Assembly: GCA_003635315.1 (NCBI GenBank)
Contig: PYJD01000023.1
Coordinates: forward strand, 62,001-126,000
DNA length: 64,000 nt
Direction of reading: 5' to 3'
Origin: Candidatus Poribacteria bacterium
GTDB taxonomy: Bacteria; Poribacteria; WGA-4E; WGA-3G
Shown here: positions 9,514 to 18,977 of the stretch, one piece after another
Layout of the letters: every line of letters begins with the position of its first letter
Numbering within the stretch: the stretch's first letter is position 1
Translations under genes and position numbers: made by a program
The notes under the pieces: generated by a model
Databases searched by the model: none
Told to the model about the DNA's origin: nothing
What the model saw: the letters and a program-made list of their open reading frames with translations, nothing else

Positions 9514-10332
9514 ATGAAGTATTTATTTTCTCTTATAATATGTCTGATGTCCCTATGTCAATTTTCAATTTCTGGGACTTATGTCGATACGTTTGAGGAT
9601 CGTAGATTGTCAGATTGGAAAGATGTTAACGTAAATGACTCTCGACCTGTCAACTGGAAAGTTTCCAATGGAGAAGTCCATGTCGAAAGTAAAGATAACA
9701 ATACTCGGATACTCGTTCTAAAGGATACAGAATGGACAAATTATGAGGTAGAGTTGAGTGTGATGCCTCTCAAAAGACATGGACACGGACACATTGTTCT
9801 GGCTTCAAGAGTTACACTAACAAGAGCCATTGTTTTTACCATAGGAGATATATTCTGGAATGCTCCAATACCCATTGCTACAGGAACAATTCTCAACTTG
9901 GAAAATGGAAAATTAGAGGGAACTCCGTTGCAGTTCGCTAAGATACGAAATCTTCAAAATGGTAATAAATTTCAAGTTAAGCTTGATGATATAGTACGGA
10001 TTGGTGTAGATCTGCAATGTAATAATATACATCCATACCCATTTCTAAAATTACATGAGTGGACACATCTAAAACTAATGGTCAGTGGGGACCTATTTAT
10101 GTTCTGGATAAATGAGACATTAGTTCTAAATACAAAATGTAATTTAGCACATTTGGCATTTCTTAAAGGTGACCTTGTCACCGGAAGCATCGGATTTGGC
10201 ATTGCAGGTTATACTGCTTTATTTGACAATTTTGTGGTTTCAGGTGAGGAAGTACCAAACCGAGGCAGATTGCCTGTACGACCACAAGAGAAACTTGGAC
10301 TCACATGGGGAAAATTAAAAGTGGGTCGATGA
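9514..10332 (+). CDS. Exported DUF1080/3-keto-disaccharide hydrolase-like jellyroll protein
   Basis: The 272-residue protein has a signal peptide (about 1-20) followed by one beta-sandwich domain. It opens with T-F-E-D-R-R-L-S-D-W, then N-W-K-V-S-N-G-E-V-H-V and W-T-N-Y-E-V-E-L-S-V-M-P, and ends with G-S-I-G-F-G and A-L-F-D-N-F-V-V-S-G-E. That order of landmarks is typical of DUF1080/LamG-like domains found in carbohydrate-active secreted proteins. Whether it is catalytic cannot be told. The tail (E-K-L-G-L-T-W-G-K-L-K-V-G-R) matches the tail of the 8574-9425 protein in spacing and key residues (K-L-x-x-x-W-G-x-L-K), although the domains in front differ. Confidence 0.75.
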   Translation: MKYLFSLIICLMSLCQFSISGTYVDTFEDRRLSDWKDVNVNDSRPVNWKVSNGEVHVESKDNNTRILVLKDTEWTNYEVELSVMPLKRHGHGHIVLASRVTLTRAIVFTIGDIFWNAPIPIATGTILNLENGKLEGTPLQFAKIRNLQNGNKFQVKLDDIVRIGVDLQCNNIHPYPFLKLHEWTHLKLMVSGDLFMFWINETLVLNTKCNLAHLAFLKGDLVTGSIGFGIAGYTALFDNFVVSGEEVPNRGRLPVRPQEKLGLTWGKLKVGR

Positions 10333-10523
10333 TTTCTCTGATAACCTACCTATCTAATCTTGAATGTAATAATTCCACTTATACTTGATAATCTTGATTA
10401 TGAGAATATGAAATTGTTGGGAAAAATAGTTTCGTAACTTCTCAATTATGACACGATTGCAACCCATCAATCACTAAAAAGCGTCACCTAAATGTAACAC
10501 CTAAGTAAACTGAGGCAAAAAAT

Positions 10524-13223
10524 ATGGAAGAAAATTATTCTGAACTAATCCAAAGAACATTGTCTGGAGATGAAACAGCCTTTACAATATTAGTTCTGAA
10601 ATTCCAAAAAGGCATACATGCGCTCGCTTGGAAGAAAATCGGAGATTATCAGATAGCCGAAGAGATAGCTCAAGACACATTCCTAATGGCATATAAAAAA
10701 CTTCATACACTGAAAAATCCACAACAATTCCCCGGGTGGATATATGTAATTGCTGATAGACTTTGTAATACATGGCTAAGAGAAAAATCTAAGAGGATGC
10801 AATCACATGAAATTACTGATGCAATTATTGAAGACACCTCATATTCAAAATATATATGTCAAGAAAGGGAATATGATGCAATTGAGCACAGACGTCATAT
10901 CGTACAAAAACTCATGGAAAAACTACCTGAAAGTGAACGCACTGTTATGGTTCTACACTATCTGGGGGAAATGAGTTGTAAGGCTATTAGCAGATTCTTA
11001 GGTGTATCTCCAAACACAATCAAGAGTAGACTTTCACGCGCAAGGAATCGATTAAAGAATGAAGAAGCACTTATTAAAGATACGTTTGAAAGCATACATA
11101 TATCTGACAATTTTTCTGAAACTGTCATTAAACAGATTGAGAAGATACACCCAAATTCCCCAAACCATTTCAAACCTATGCCATGGGGGATTGTCGCCAC
11201 CTCTACAGTAATTTTCATTTTTTTATTTGGTATGGGTAATCAAATCATCACTCCATATCAAAACACATATAATGTTGAAGCACAATCTGATTCGTCTATT
11301 GAAATTATTGATGCTCAAATAGTACAAGATATACGACCATTGCCGAAAGTAGAAAATCGAAATGGAAATAATACACAGGAAGGGCGAAATATGAATGAAG
11401 GTAAATCAGGAATGGCAGAAAACCAACATAATAACCACATAGATGATTCTATGCAGTGGAATTTACCCAAGGATGCTATAGGACGTTTGGGTAGGGGTGG
11501 GATAAGAGATATATTGTATTCTCCCGACGGATCAATGATAGCTGTCGCAGGTAAAATCGGTCTTTGGTTTTACGATACATCTACTTATGAAGCAATAGAT
11601 ATGATCCCTGTTGATTCTACAGAGTTTAATTGTTTATCCTATAGTGCTGATGGGAATTTCTTTGCAGCAGGTGATAGAAAAGGAACCATACATTTAGTAA
11701 ATAACAAAACTGGAGATAAAACAGAAATAAACGCGCATACAAGTTGGGTGAATGGTCTTTCCTTCAGTCCGGATGGTACCATCCTGGCAAGTGCTGGTCG
11801 TGATTTTATTATTCAGCTCTGGGATGTTAATACTGCTAAACATATTAAAACACTTAAAGAAACAAAGGCAGAAATTCAATGTATTACCTTTAGTCCTGAT
11901 GGCAACACGTTGGCAAGTGGAGATGATGGTGTAATTCGTTTTTTCGATATCAATAGTGACAATGAAAAAACTATTAATGCTCATACCAGTTGGGTAGATG
12001 ATCTATCTTACAGTCCTGATGGTAAATCAATAATTAGCATAAGTGATGATGACGCTATATTCCTATGGGATGTCAATACACTACAGAATAAGAAGATGTT
12101 CGATGGACCAGTTGAAGGCTATCCTATTTCTGTGGATTATAATCAAGATGGGAGGATTATCGCAACTGGAGGTGCGGATAATATAGTACATATATGGCAC
12201 GGTCCTACAGGTGAATATATTACATCGTTCTCAGAATCGAACACAGAACATACATCGTTTATTGTGAGTGTAGTATTTAGTCCGGATGGAAAAACGGTAG
12301 CAAGTGCATCTGAAGATGGTTCTATACGATTCTGGGATATAGCTTCGGGAACACTGAAGAATGCACTCACTGGACACATACATTCTATCTATTCAGTTGC
12401 ATTTACTCCGAATGGCACGCAATTAATTAGTGCTGATGGAGATCAAACACTAAGTATTTGGAATATAGAATCCAGAAACCTTGTAGATACCATTATGAGT
12501 GAGTATGAATTAGATAGAGTTGTATTTAATCAAAATGGTGATATTATTGCTGGTGGTGGAGGAGCAATCGTTCTTATCAGTAAAGATAATCCAGAACAAC
12601 AGAGAGTACTCACAGAAGTTAAGAAAGGTCTTCACAGTTTTGAGATTACATCTGATAGGGAAACTTTTGCAACTGGTCATGAAGACAAAAACATCTATTT
12701 ATGGGATTCTAAAACAGGGAAGCTTAAGAAAACACTTTCTGGTCATACTGATTATGTCTATAGTACTGCATTTAGTCCAGATAATTCCCTTTTAGCAAGC
12801 GTTAGTGATGATAAGACTGTCCGACTTTGGGATGTTGAAACCGGGACTGAAAAGAGATTATTCGACGAACATACAAAAGGGGTTAAGGAGGTAACATTTA
12901 GTCCTGATGGAAATACGCTTGCAAGTGGAGATGGTGAAAAAACCATATATCTGTGGGATCTTAAAACTGGTGAGAAAAAGATGACTCTTAAAGGACATTC
13001 CGATTGGGTGTTCTGTTTGGCTTACAGTCCTAATGGTAATATACTCGCAAGTGCGGGTGTTGACAAGCTCATCAATCTATGGAATCCTATATCAGGAGAG
13101 AAATTAAAAACCTTTACAGGACATACTGCTTGGATTAGACATATCGCATTTAGTCCTGATGGGAGTATATTAGCAAGCACAGGTGACGATGGAACAATAC
13201 TTCTATGGGAAATTGAATATTAG
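10524..13223 (+). CDS. ECF-type sigma factor fused to a membrane helix and WD40 propellers
   Basis: This 899-residue protein starts as an ECF sigma-70 factor. Region 2 lies at about residues 8-90 (A-E-E-I-A-Q-D-T-F-L, P-G-W-I-Y-V-I-A). Region 4 lies at about 125-182, with L-P-E-S-E-R-T-V, the helix-turn-helix and S-R-L-S-R-A-R-N-R-L-K. One hydrophobic segment follows at about 221-238 (W-G-I-V-A-T-S-T-V-I-F-I-F), then a low-complexity linker and about 14 WD40 blades (312-899). Topology would place the sigma domain in the cytoplasm and two seven-bladed propellers outside. The propeller opens with the same L-P-K-D-A-I-G-R-L-G and I-G-L-W-F-Y-D motif as the exported proteins at 4448 and 6574. ECF-WD40 fusions have been reported in Planctomycetes. 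It probably senses an extracytoplasmic signal directly, with no separate anti-sigma gene beside it. Confidence 0.92.
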   Translation: MEENYSELIQRTLSGDETAFTILVLKFQKGIHALAWKKIGDYQIAEEIAQDTFLMAYKKLHTLKNPQQFPGWIYVIADRLCNTWLREKSKRMQSHEITDAIIEDTSYSKYICQEREYDAIEHRRHIVQKLMEKLPESERTVMVLHYLGEMSCKAISRFLGVSPNTIKSRLSRARNRLKNEEALIKDTFESIHISDNFSETVIKQIEKIHPNSPNHFKPMPWGIVATSTVIFIFLFGMGNQIITPYQNTYNVEAQSDSSIEIIDAQIVQDIRPLPKVENRNGNNTQEGRNMNEGKSGMAENQHNNHIDDSMQWNLPKDAIGRLGRGGIRDILYSPDGSMIAVAGKIGLWFYDTSTYEAIDMIPVDSTEFNCLSYSADGNFFAAGDRKGTIHLVNNKTGDKTEINAHTSWVNGLSFSPDGTILASAGRDFIIQLWDVNTAKHIKTLKETKAEIQCITFSPDGNTLASGDDGVIRFFDINSDNEKTINAHTSWVDDLSYSPDGKSIISISDDDAIFLWDVNTLQNKKMFDGPVEGYPISVDYNQDGRIIATGGADNIVHIWHGPTGEYITSFSESNTEHTSFIVSVVFSPDGKTVASASEDGSIRFWDIASGTLKNALTGHIHSIYSVAFTPNGTQLISADGDQTLSIWNIESRNLVDTIMSEYELDRVVFNQNGDIIAGGGGAIVLISKDNPEQQRVLTEVKKGLHSFEITSDRETFATGHEDKNIYLWDSKTGKLKKTLSGHTDYVYSTAFSPDNSLLASVSDDKTVRLWDVETGTEKRLFDEHTKGVKEVTFSPDGNTLASGDGEKTIYLWDLKTGEKKMTLKGHSDWVFCLAYSPNGNILASAGVDKLINLWNPISGEKLKTFTGHTAWIRHIAFSPDGSILASTGDDGTILLWEIEY

Positions 13224-13311
13224 GAACTGATCAAATTTCCATTTGATTGAAGTCGTATAGAATATTTGCGAATTCTCAATACTAAAATACCAAGATGGTG
13301 TTTTTATACTA

Positions 13312-13340
13312 TTGCAAATATTAACTCATGCTGCTATAAT
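13312..13340 (+). promoter_or_regulatory. Promoter of the ABC importer operon
   Basis: A -35-like TTGCAA (13312-13317) lies 17 bases before a perfect TATAAT (13335-13340). An AAAGGAG ribosome binding site at 13406-13412 and the ATG at 13424 follow, leaving a leader of about 75 bases. Confidence 0.6.
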
Positions 13341-13423
13341 CGCAGTAAAAAATTCGTTATATCCGGTCATTAGAGTCTTTAATATTCTGTGTCCGGTACA
13401 GATCGAAAGGAGTAGTTATCTAT

Positions 13424-14740
13424 ATGAAACTGTTTTCCATTAGTACTTTGCTTATTTTATCAGTGGTGATGGTATGTATTCCTTTCACTGCTGATGCACA
13501 AGAGACCTTAACTATTGTTTGGGCAGAATGGGATCCTGCGAACTATTTACAAGAGTTATCAAAGGATTTTACAGCAGAAACCGGAATAAATGTTGATGTT
13601 GTACAGATTCCATGGGGAAACTTCCAAGAGAAAGTTTTTACTGCATTTGTTGGAAAGAGTAAGTTATACGATATTGTGATTGGTGATAGTCAATGGCTTG
13701 GTAGAAATTCTGTTGGTGGACATTATATTGATCTCACAGATTGGATTAATGAGAACATTAAGGTGGATAAAATATACGGTCCTGCAATGACCGCTTTTGC
13801 AGAATATCCGAAGGGAAGCGAGAAATATTGGGCTTTACCAGCCCAGGTTGATGCCGCAGGATATGTTTATAGAAAAGATCTATTTGAAGATCCGAAAGAG
13901 ATGAAGGCATTTTCTGAAAAATATGGATATGATTTGGCACCACCAAAGACATATTCACAGCTGCGGGATGTTGCAGAATTCTTTACGCGTCCAGAACAAG
14001 ATTTATACGGAATAGCAACATGGTATAGTAAAGAATACGATGGAATATCTATGGGATTCCAGCAAGTCATGTGGAGTTTTGGGGCTTCCTATGGGGATTC
14101 AGAAAAGTATAAAGTGGATGGTTATATCAATAGTAAAGATGCCGAAAAAGCCCTTGACTATTACACAGATTTGCTAAAATTTGCACCACCAGATGCCCCA
14201 AATTATTATTGGCAAGAAACTCTTAACGCCTATATTTCTGGTAAAGTTGCAATGGGGATGAACTACTTTGCTTTTTTCCCAGGTGTCGTAAATAAAGAAA
14301 CCAATCCAATTTCTCATGACAAGAGTGGTTTCTTCATTGCTCCCGCTGGTCCAAAAGGACACTATATCAGTATAGGGGGGCAGGGAATGTCTATTTCTGA
14401 GTATTCAGAGAATAAGGATATTGCTAAGCAATTCATGAAATGGTTCATGCAGAAGCCGGTACAGGAAAAATGGGCAATACTCGGTGGTTTTACGCCTCAT
14501 AGAGAAGTCCTACAATCCGATACATTTAAGACTGCAACACCATTTAATGAAGCATTTGCTGCAAGTTTTCCATATCTACGTGATTTCTGGGCTGTTCCAG
14601 AATATGCTGAACTATTAGATGTGTGTCAGACCAACTGGAGTGAAGCCATTTCAAAGATAAAGTCTGCCAAAGATGCCCTTAATAACATCGCCAGAAAACA
14701 TGAAGAGATCTTTGAAGATGCAGGTTACTACGATGAGTAG
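13424..14740 (+). CDS. ABC transporter extracellular solute-binding protein, family 1 (carbohydrate type)
   Basis: This is a periplasmic substrate-binding protein of the sugar-importing CUT1 class, 438 residues with a signal peptide ending near A-D-A-Q-E (about residue 26). Typical family features are the opening T-L-T-I-V-W-A-E-W-D, the early F-T-A-E-T-G-I-N-V-D-V-V segment, Y-D-I-V-I-G-D-S (about 85), the middle hinge with W-Q-E-T-L-N-A-Y-I-S-G-K-V-A-M-G, and the C-terminal F-M-K-W-F-M. It lies upstream of two permease genes of the same system, after a 254-base gap holding a GC-rich hairpin. That arrangement usually lets the binding protein be made in excess over the permeases. The actual sugar cannot be read from the sequence. 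Confidence 0.9.
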   Translation: MKLFSISTLLILSVVMVCIPFTADAQETLTIVWAEWDPANYLQELSKDFTAETGINVDVVQIPWGNFQEKVFTAFVGKSKLYDIVIGDSQWLGRNSVGGHYIDLTDWINENIKVDKIYGPAMTAFAEYPKGSEKYWALPAQVDAAGYVYRKDLFEDPKEMKAFSEKYGYDLAPPKTYSQLRDVAEFFTRPEQDLYGIATWYSKEYDGISMGFQQVMWSFGASYGDSEKYKVDGYINSKDAEKALDYYTDLLKFAPPDAPNYYWQETLNAYISGKVAMGMNYFAFFPGVVNKETNPISHDKSGFFIAPAGPKGHYISIGGQGMSISEYSENKDIAKQFMKWFMQKPVQEKWAILGGFTPHREVLQSDTFKTATPFNEAFAASFPYLRDFWAVPEYAELLDVCQTNWSEAISKIKSAKDALNNIARKHEEIFEDAGYYDE

Positions 14741-14833
14741 AAGCTGTTCGGGTAGTTTATGGTAGCATACAATTGGATTAAGTAGCTACCCCATATTTAA
14801 TGTATTTTAATGGATAATTGATAATCTGATAAT

Positions 14834-14863
14834 TAGGTAGGCGCGCTTAGCGCGCACTACCTA
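14834..14863. promoter_or_regulatory. GC-rich hairpin between binding-protein and permease genes
   Basis: TAGGTAG-GCGCGC, a TTA loop, and GCGCGC-A-CTACCTA form a 13-bp stem with one bulged A. There is no T-run, so it is more likely an mRNA 3'-end stabiliser or partial attenuator (as known between malE and malF) than a full terminator. It could also be a dispersed palindrome. Confidence 0.5.
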
Positions 14864-14994
14864 TGTTATTGCAGAGAATGAGTAAAATATTGTTACTATC
14901 TTCCATGAATAATTCCTGTTCATTTATAGAAAACTGATAACTTATCATTGCTTCTTATTTTACTTCAGACACCTACGTTCTATAGATTCACTAT

Positions 14995-15897
14995 ATGCAG
15001 ACCAATCGTTTTACTCGGGGAATGAGCGACTACCAGCTTAAGATGGCATTCATCATGCCTACGATGATACTGCTAATCTTAATGAATATCTTCCCTCTTC
15101 TCTGGTCGCTATTTCTAAGTTTTCATCGATTTAAAGCTTCAATGCCGACGGCACCAAAGTATATTGGTGTCAGAAATTATACACGACTCCTCTCTGATCC
15201 AGAGGTATGGGGTTATTTTCGTACGACTGCATATTTTGTCGTATTGGCGGTGACAGCACAATTCTTTATCGGTTTTGGTCTTGCTCTTCTCCTAAATCGC
15301 AAGTTTTATGGTAAAGGTATCATTACAACATTACTCCTTCTCCCGATGATGTTGTCCCCCGTAGTAGTCGGTCTATTCTGGCGCTTTATTCTGGCATCTG
15401 ATAATTCAGGTATATTAAACTATTTTCTTGATATATTTCTGAAATCACCAATAAGATGGACGACTGATCCTAATATAGCAATGATAGCAGTTGTCATTGT
15501 TGATACTTGGATGTGGTCCCCATTTATGATGCTCATATCCCTCGCAGGATTAAGTGCTGTTCCAAAATCATTATATGAAGCAGCTGATGTTGACCGAGCA
15601 TCGGCATGGTTTAAATTCAGAAGGATTACTTTACCATTAGTTTCTCCGCTACTACTAATCGCATTACTGTTTAGGACTATGGATGCATTTAAGATGTTTG
15701 ATATTGTGTATGTATTGACACGTGAAGGGGGACCAGGAACTGTAACTGAGACTGTTTCAATGAATCTCTATAAATTAGCATTTCGTAATTTCAACACTGG
15801 AAAAGCTTGTGCAATGGCATATATCTTACTTATCATTATTGTGGCTCTTAGTAATATCTATGTTAAATACCTAAATAAAGTTAAGGATGAAGTATAA
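14995..15897 (+). CDS. ABC sugar transporter permease, MalF/UgpA type
   Basis: This 300-residue inner-membrane protein has about six hydrophobic helices. The binding-protein-dependent permease signature (EAA loop, where the ATPase docks) reads E-A-A-D-V-D-R-A-S-A-W-F-K-F-R-R-I-T-L-P near residues 198-217. The first helix contains M-P-T-M-I-L-L-I-L-M-N-I-F-P-L-L-W-S, standard for the MalF class. It pairs with the permease that begins 3 bases after its stop codon. No ATP-binding subunit is encoded nearby, so a shared ATPase elsewhere in the genome must energise it. Confidence 0.9.
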   Translation: MQTNRFTRGMSDYQLKMAFIMPTMILLILMNIFPLLWSLFLSFHRFKASMPTAPKYIGVRNYTRLLSDPEVWGYFRTTAYFVVLAVTAQFFIGFGLALLLNRKFYGKGIITTLLLLPMMLSPVVVGLFWRFILASDNSGILNYFLDIFLKSPIRWTTDPNIAMIAVVIVDTWMWSPFMMLISLAGLSAVPKSLYEAADVDRASAWFKFRRITLPLVSPLLLIALLFRTMDAFKMFDIVYVLTREGGPGTVTETVSMNLYKLAFRNFNTGKACAMAYILLIIIVALSNIYVKYLNKVKDEV

Positions 15898-15900
15898 CCA

Positions 15901-17238
15901 ATGTCAACACTGGTTCTGATATTGTCTATTCTCTCAATACTATATCTAATTACGCACATATCGGGTTTTATAATTCTTTGTATAATTATATATAAACAAT
16001 ACAGATCTATATGGAGAATGATAGTATTTTACTTTATATTAGCGGTCATCGGTATCATGGTTATTGTATATATTATGCCGATATACTGGATTTTAGTCAC
16101 ATCATTGAAATCACCAGGAGATATAAATACCAAAATACCTCAGTTTTTCTTTAGTATATCCTTCGAAAATTATCGTAAACTCCTCCCTTCAGAAAATATA
16201 CCAATTGTTGGTTATTTACTATTTATTCAGACGCTTTGTGGACTATTACTTTTTTCATTCTTCTCTCTGGTAAAACAACTTCAACAACGTGTAGGATTAC
16301 TAAGAAATGTCGGATTAATTTGGAATATTCTATTTATTATTACATGCCTTTACGGATTCTTCAGCACGCAGACAAATCCCAGTCGAACGCAAATTGATGT
16401 ACGATATCACTTTTTTACGTTAATTATATGTGCTGTTATTACATATATAATTGTTACCCCACGAAAAAAACAACTGTCTCTACATTCAAATAAAAATATT
16501 GGATTTCAAAGTAAGAGTAAAGAACGTTTCGTATTTGTTGCTCCAGTCATATTATCAACAATAGGTGTTTGTATTATCTTAGCCAATGGTGGGTCAAAGT
16601 ATTTTTATCAACTTTTAAATAGTATAATTATCGGAGGTGGAAGCACAGTCCTTGCTGTTGGGTTAGGTACATTTTCTGCCTATGCATTTTCAAGGTTTAA
16701 AATTGCAGGTAAGGATGATCTACTCTTCTTTATTTTAAGTACGAGGATGCTTCCTCCTGTTGTCGTTGTAATTCCCATATATCTTATGTATAGTGCTTTA
16801 GGATTACGAGATACACATTTCGGATTAATACTACTATACACAACCTTTAATGTCTCATTTGCAGTATGGCTTATGAAAGGGTTTATTGATGAGATACCTA
16901 AGGAATATGAAGATGCTGCACTCGTTGATGGTTATACAAGATTTCAAACCTTCATGAAGGTTGTCTTACCCCAATCCATTACTGGAATTGCTGCTACAGC
17001 AGTGTTCTGTTTGATTACTGCATGGAACGAGTTTGCCTTTGCACTTGTACTCACAGAAACTGGTGGACGTGCGGTGACTGCACCTCCCTCAATTACAAGT
17101 GCTACAGGTTCTGCTGGGATGGATTGGGGTAAAATAGCTGCTTCAACCTTCGTATTTCTACTACCCGTTGCAATATTCACATTTCTAATGCGGAATCATC
17201 TACTCCGCGGTGTTACTTTTGGTGCTGTAAAGAAATAA
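15901..17238 (+). CDS. ABC sugar transporter permease, MalG/UgpE type, with extended N-terminal half
   Basis: The C-terminal 240 residues are a normal MalG-class permease, with an EAA loop reading D-A-A-L-V-D-G-Y-T-R-F-Q-T-F-M-K-V-V-L-P (about 340-359) and the following W-N-E-F-A-F-A-L. At 445 residues it is about 160 longer than usual. The first MalG helix and its T-S-L-K-S-P-G motif (about 59-75) are followed by an inserted segment with two or three more hydrophobic helices and a basic loop (about 95-200) before the core resumes at N-S-I-I-I-G-G. An additional helix precedes the first MalG helix. The start is three bases after the upstream permease stop, so the two are translationally coupled. 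Confidence 0.88.
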   Translation: MSTLVLILSILSILYLITHISGFIILCIIIYKQYRSIWRMIVFYFILAVIGIMVIVYIMPIYWILVTSLKSPGDINTKIPQFFFSISFENYRKLLPSENIPIVGYLLFIQTLCGLLLFSFFSLVKQLQQRVGLLRNVGLIWNILFIITCLYGFFSTQTNPSRTQIDVRYHFFTLIICAVITYIIVTPRKKQLSLHSNKNIGFQSKSKERFVFVAPVILSTIGVCIILANGGSKYFYQLLNSIIIGGGSTVLAVGLGTFSAYAFSRFKIAGKDDLLFFILSTRMLPPVVVVIPIYLMYSALGLRDTHFGLILLYTTFNVSFAVWLMKGFIDEIPKEYEDAALVDGYTRFQTFMKVVLPQSITGIAATAVFCLITAWNEFAFALVLTETGGRAVTAPPSITSATGSAGMDWGKIAASTFVFLLPVAIFTFLMRNHLLRGVTFGAVKK

Positions 17239-17365
17239 GTTCCCTAACTTATACATAACTTTGTAATTCTTCAACAAACATATTTATTGAATGCATATAT
17301 GTAGTTCTCTATCTATATATGGTCCGTATTTATGCATCCACTATTGGTTAAATTGGAGGAATAAA

Positions 17366-18811
17366 ATGGCTAAAAGAAGAAAAGTAGATCCCCGAAAAAT
17401 TGATATTACTACCTTACGAAGTGGTATGAGAAGACATTTAGAACAACTTGGTTTGATTTCTATAGAAGAATATAAAATATGGTGTCGTGAACATAACATT
17501 AGTTGTGGATTGAATAAAAGTACAAGACAGCTGCGTGCTGAACTGGATTTGATTACTACAAAAAAAATAGAAGGGTTAATGACGGCTGAGAAGAAATCAC
17601 GTAATTTAAAGGAAATCATACCAAAAATACATAATGGGGAATTAAATACAGATGAAATCAGGAATGATACTGCGAGAGAAATTGCACATGTATTTCAAAA
17701 TAATGGACAAAGCGATGTACTTGTCAACCTCATGATGTACCTTGAAGAAAACTCTGAACTGTTTGAAGATAAAACATATATCAGAGCTATTCATTCAATA
17801 TCAAAATATGCTGATAGATGGATACGTCCAATTGGTACATGGTGTGTGAAAAGACACAATCGGAATAGACAGTTTGCTGATTTACTAAGACATCTATTTG
17901 CAGCCTATGATATACCTTTATTCATGGATAGTGTCTGGTTGACAGAAAATTCAACGCATCATAAATGGTATATTCATATTGGATCAGGCCAAAATATTAG
18001 ATCTGCTCCTGATCTTCCAGTAACCCTGACTAAAAAGATGGCTCATAACTTCCTTTCCGCCCCAAAACATTACACTGTAGAAGAGGCGATCCGTTTAGGG
18101 CAGGTACATGCACTCGGGGGTGATAAACGGCTGATGGAGGCACTCCGAGGTACACCCTTGATTCCAGATTTCACAAACGATGAATTCTGGTTGAGCGTAA
18201 TACGTTTCTTTATAGCAAATCCTATGTTGGACACAAATCAGGTACATCCAATTCTTGATTTTATTTCGAATCAGAAATTTGAGAACCAGGAAGTATTTAT
18301 GGAGAGAGGTGTTGTAGAGGAAATTGATCCTCCACAACCAAACTTTACAATGAAAGGCAGAACTGTTAAGACACTCTTACATCAAATGAACGATTGGCAT
18401 CGTCAACTGGGTAAAGAAACACGTGAAGGTGAATACCAATGGAAACGTTCCGATATAGGGGAGTTATATCGAACAAAAGGTAAGAAAAAGCATAAGGATT
18501 TGAAAACATGGAAAATTCGTGAACTCCTTAGTACACATGAGCTTAAATACGAAAGCCGTAAATTGAATCATTGTGTAAGTTCTTATGGAAAATCCTGTTT
18601 TGCCGGAAAGACATCAATTTGGACTTTAGAATTTGAAGAACAAGATGAACTGAATAAATTATTGACTATTGAGGTATCATTACCTGATAAGGTGATACGT
18701 CAAGCTCGTGGAAATCGGAACAGACTACCCACTTTGAGTGAGAAGAATATACTCACACAGTGGGCAACAAAGGAAAATCTCAGAATTAGTAGTTATGTAA
18801 GATTTGAGTAG
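17366..18811 (+). CDS. PcfJ-like domain protein
   Basis: The preferred start is the ATG at 17366 behind a strong GGAGG; an in-frame ATG at 17291 lacks one. The protein has 481 residues from this start. The N-terminus is very basic (M-A-K-R-R-K). The C-terminal third matches the pattern of PcfJ-like proteins: E-S-R-K-L-N-H-C-V-S-S-Y at about residue 405, then S-I-W-T-L-E-F, L-T-I-E-V-S-L, and Q-A-R-G-N-R-N-R-L-P ending in a W-A-T-K helix. PcfJ was named from conjugative plasmids but homologues are widespread in chromosomes, and their biochemical role is not established. It is about 125 bases after the ABC operon on the same strand, with no obvious functional link. Confidence 0.7.
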   Translation: MAKRRKVDPRKIDITTLRSGMRRHLEQLGLISIEEYKIWCREHNISCGLNKSTRQLRAELDLITTKKIEGLMTAEKKSRNLKEIIPKIHNGELNTDEIRNDTAREIAHVFQNNGQSDVLVNLMMYLEENSELFEDKTYIRAIHSISKYADRWIRPIGTWCVKRHNRNRQFADLLRHLFAAYDIPLFMDSVWLTENSTHHKWYIHIGSGQNIRSAPDLPVTLTKKMAHNFLSAPKHYTVEEAIRLGQVHALGGDKRLMEALRGTPLIPDFTNDEFWLSVIRFFIANPMLDTNQVHPILDFISNQKFENQEVFMERGVVEEIDPPQPNFTMKGRTVKTLLHQMNDWHRQLGKETREGEYQWKRSDIGELYRTKGKKKHKDLKTWKIRELLSTHELKYESRKLNHCVSSYGKSCFAGKTSIWTLEFEEQDELNKLLTIEVSLPDKVIRQARGNRNRLPTLSEKNILTQWATKENLRISSYVRFE

Positions 18812-18850
18812 TAATCTAAAGAGTAGAAGTTGAACCAGTTAAGAGAGTTA

Positions 18851-18894
18851 TATGTGAGAGGAATCCAGGTTATTCCCAGATTCCTCATCACATA
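18851..18894. terminator. Large hairpin between convergent genes
   Basis: TATGTGA-GAGGAATC (18851-18865) pairs with GATTCCTC-A-TCACATA (18879-18894), a 15-bp stem with one bulged A and a 13-base loop. It lies between two convergent genes, where a bidirectional terminator is expected. No long T-run follows on either strand. Confidence 0.5.
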
Positions 18895-18977
18895 AACACA
18901 TAAGGATACTGACAATCTTCATTCTACTGATTTAACACACACAAATGGTTTATTAGTAGAAAATATCAGCAAGGTAT

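Noticed and set aside
10434-10523. ECF-type promoter (AACTT and CGTC boxes) upstream of the sigma-factor fusion
   Set aside because: Both short boxes occur but about 43 bases apart, too far for an ECF promoter with a 15-17 base spacer.
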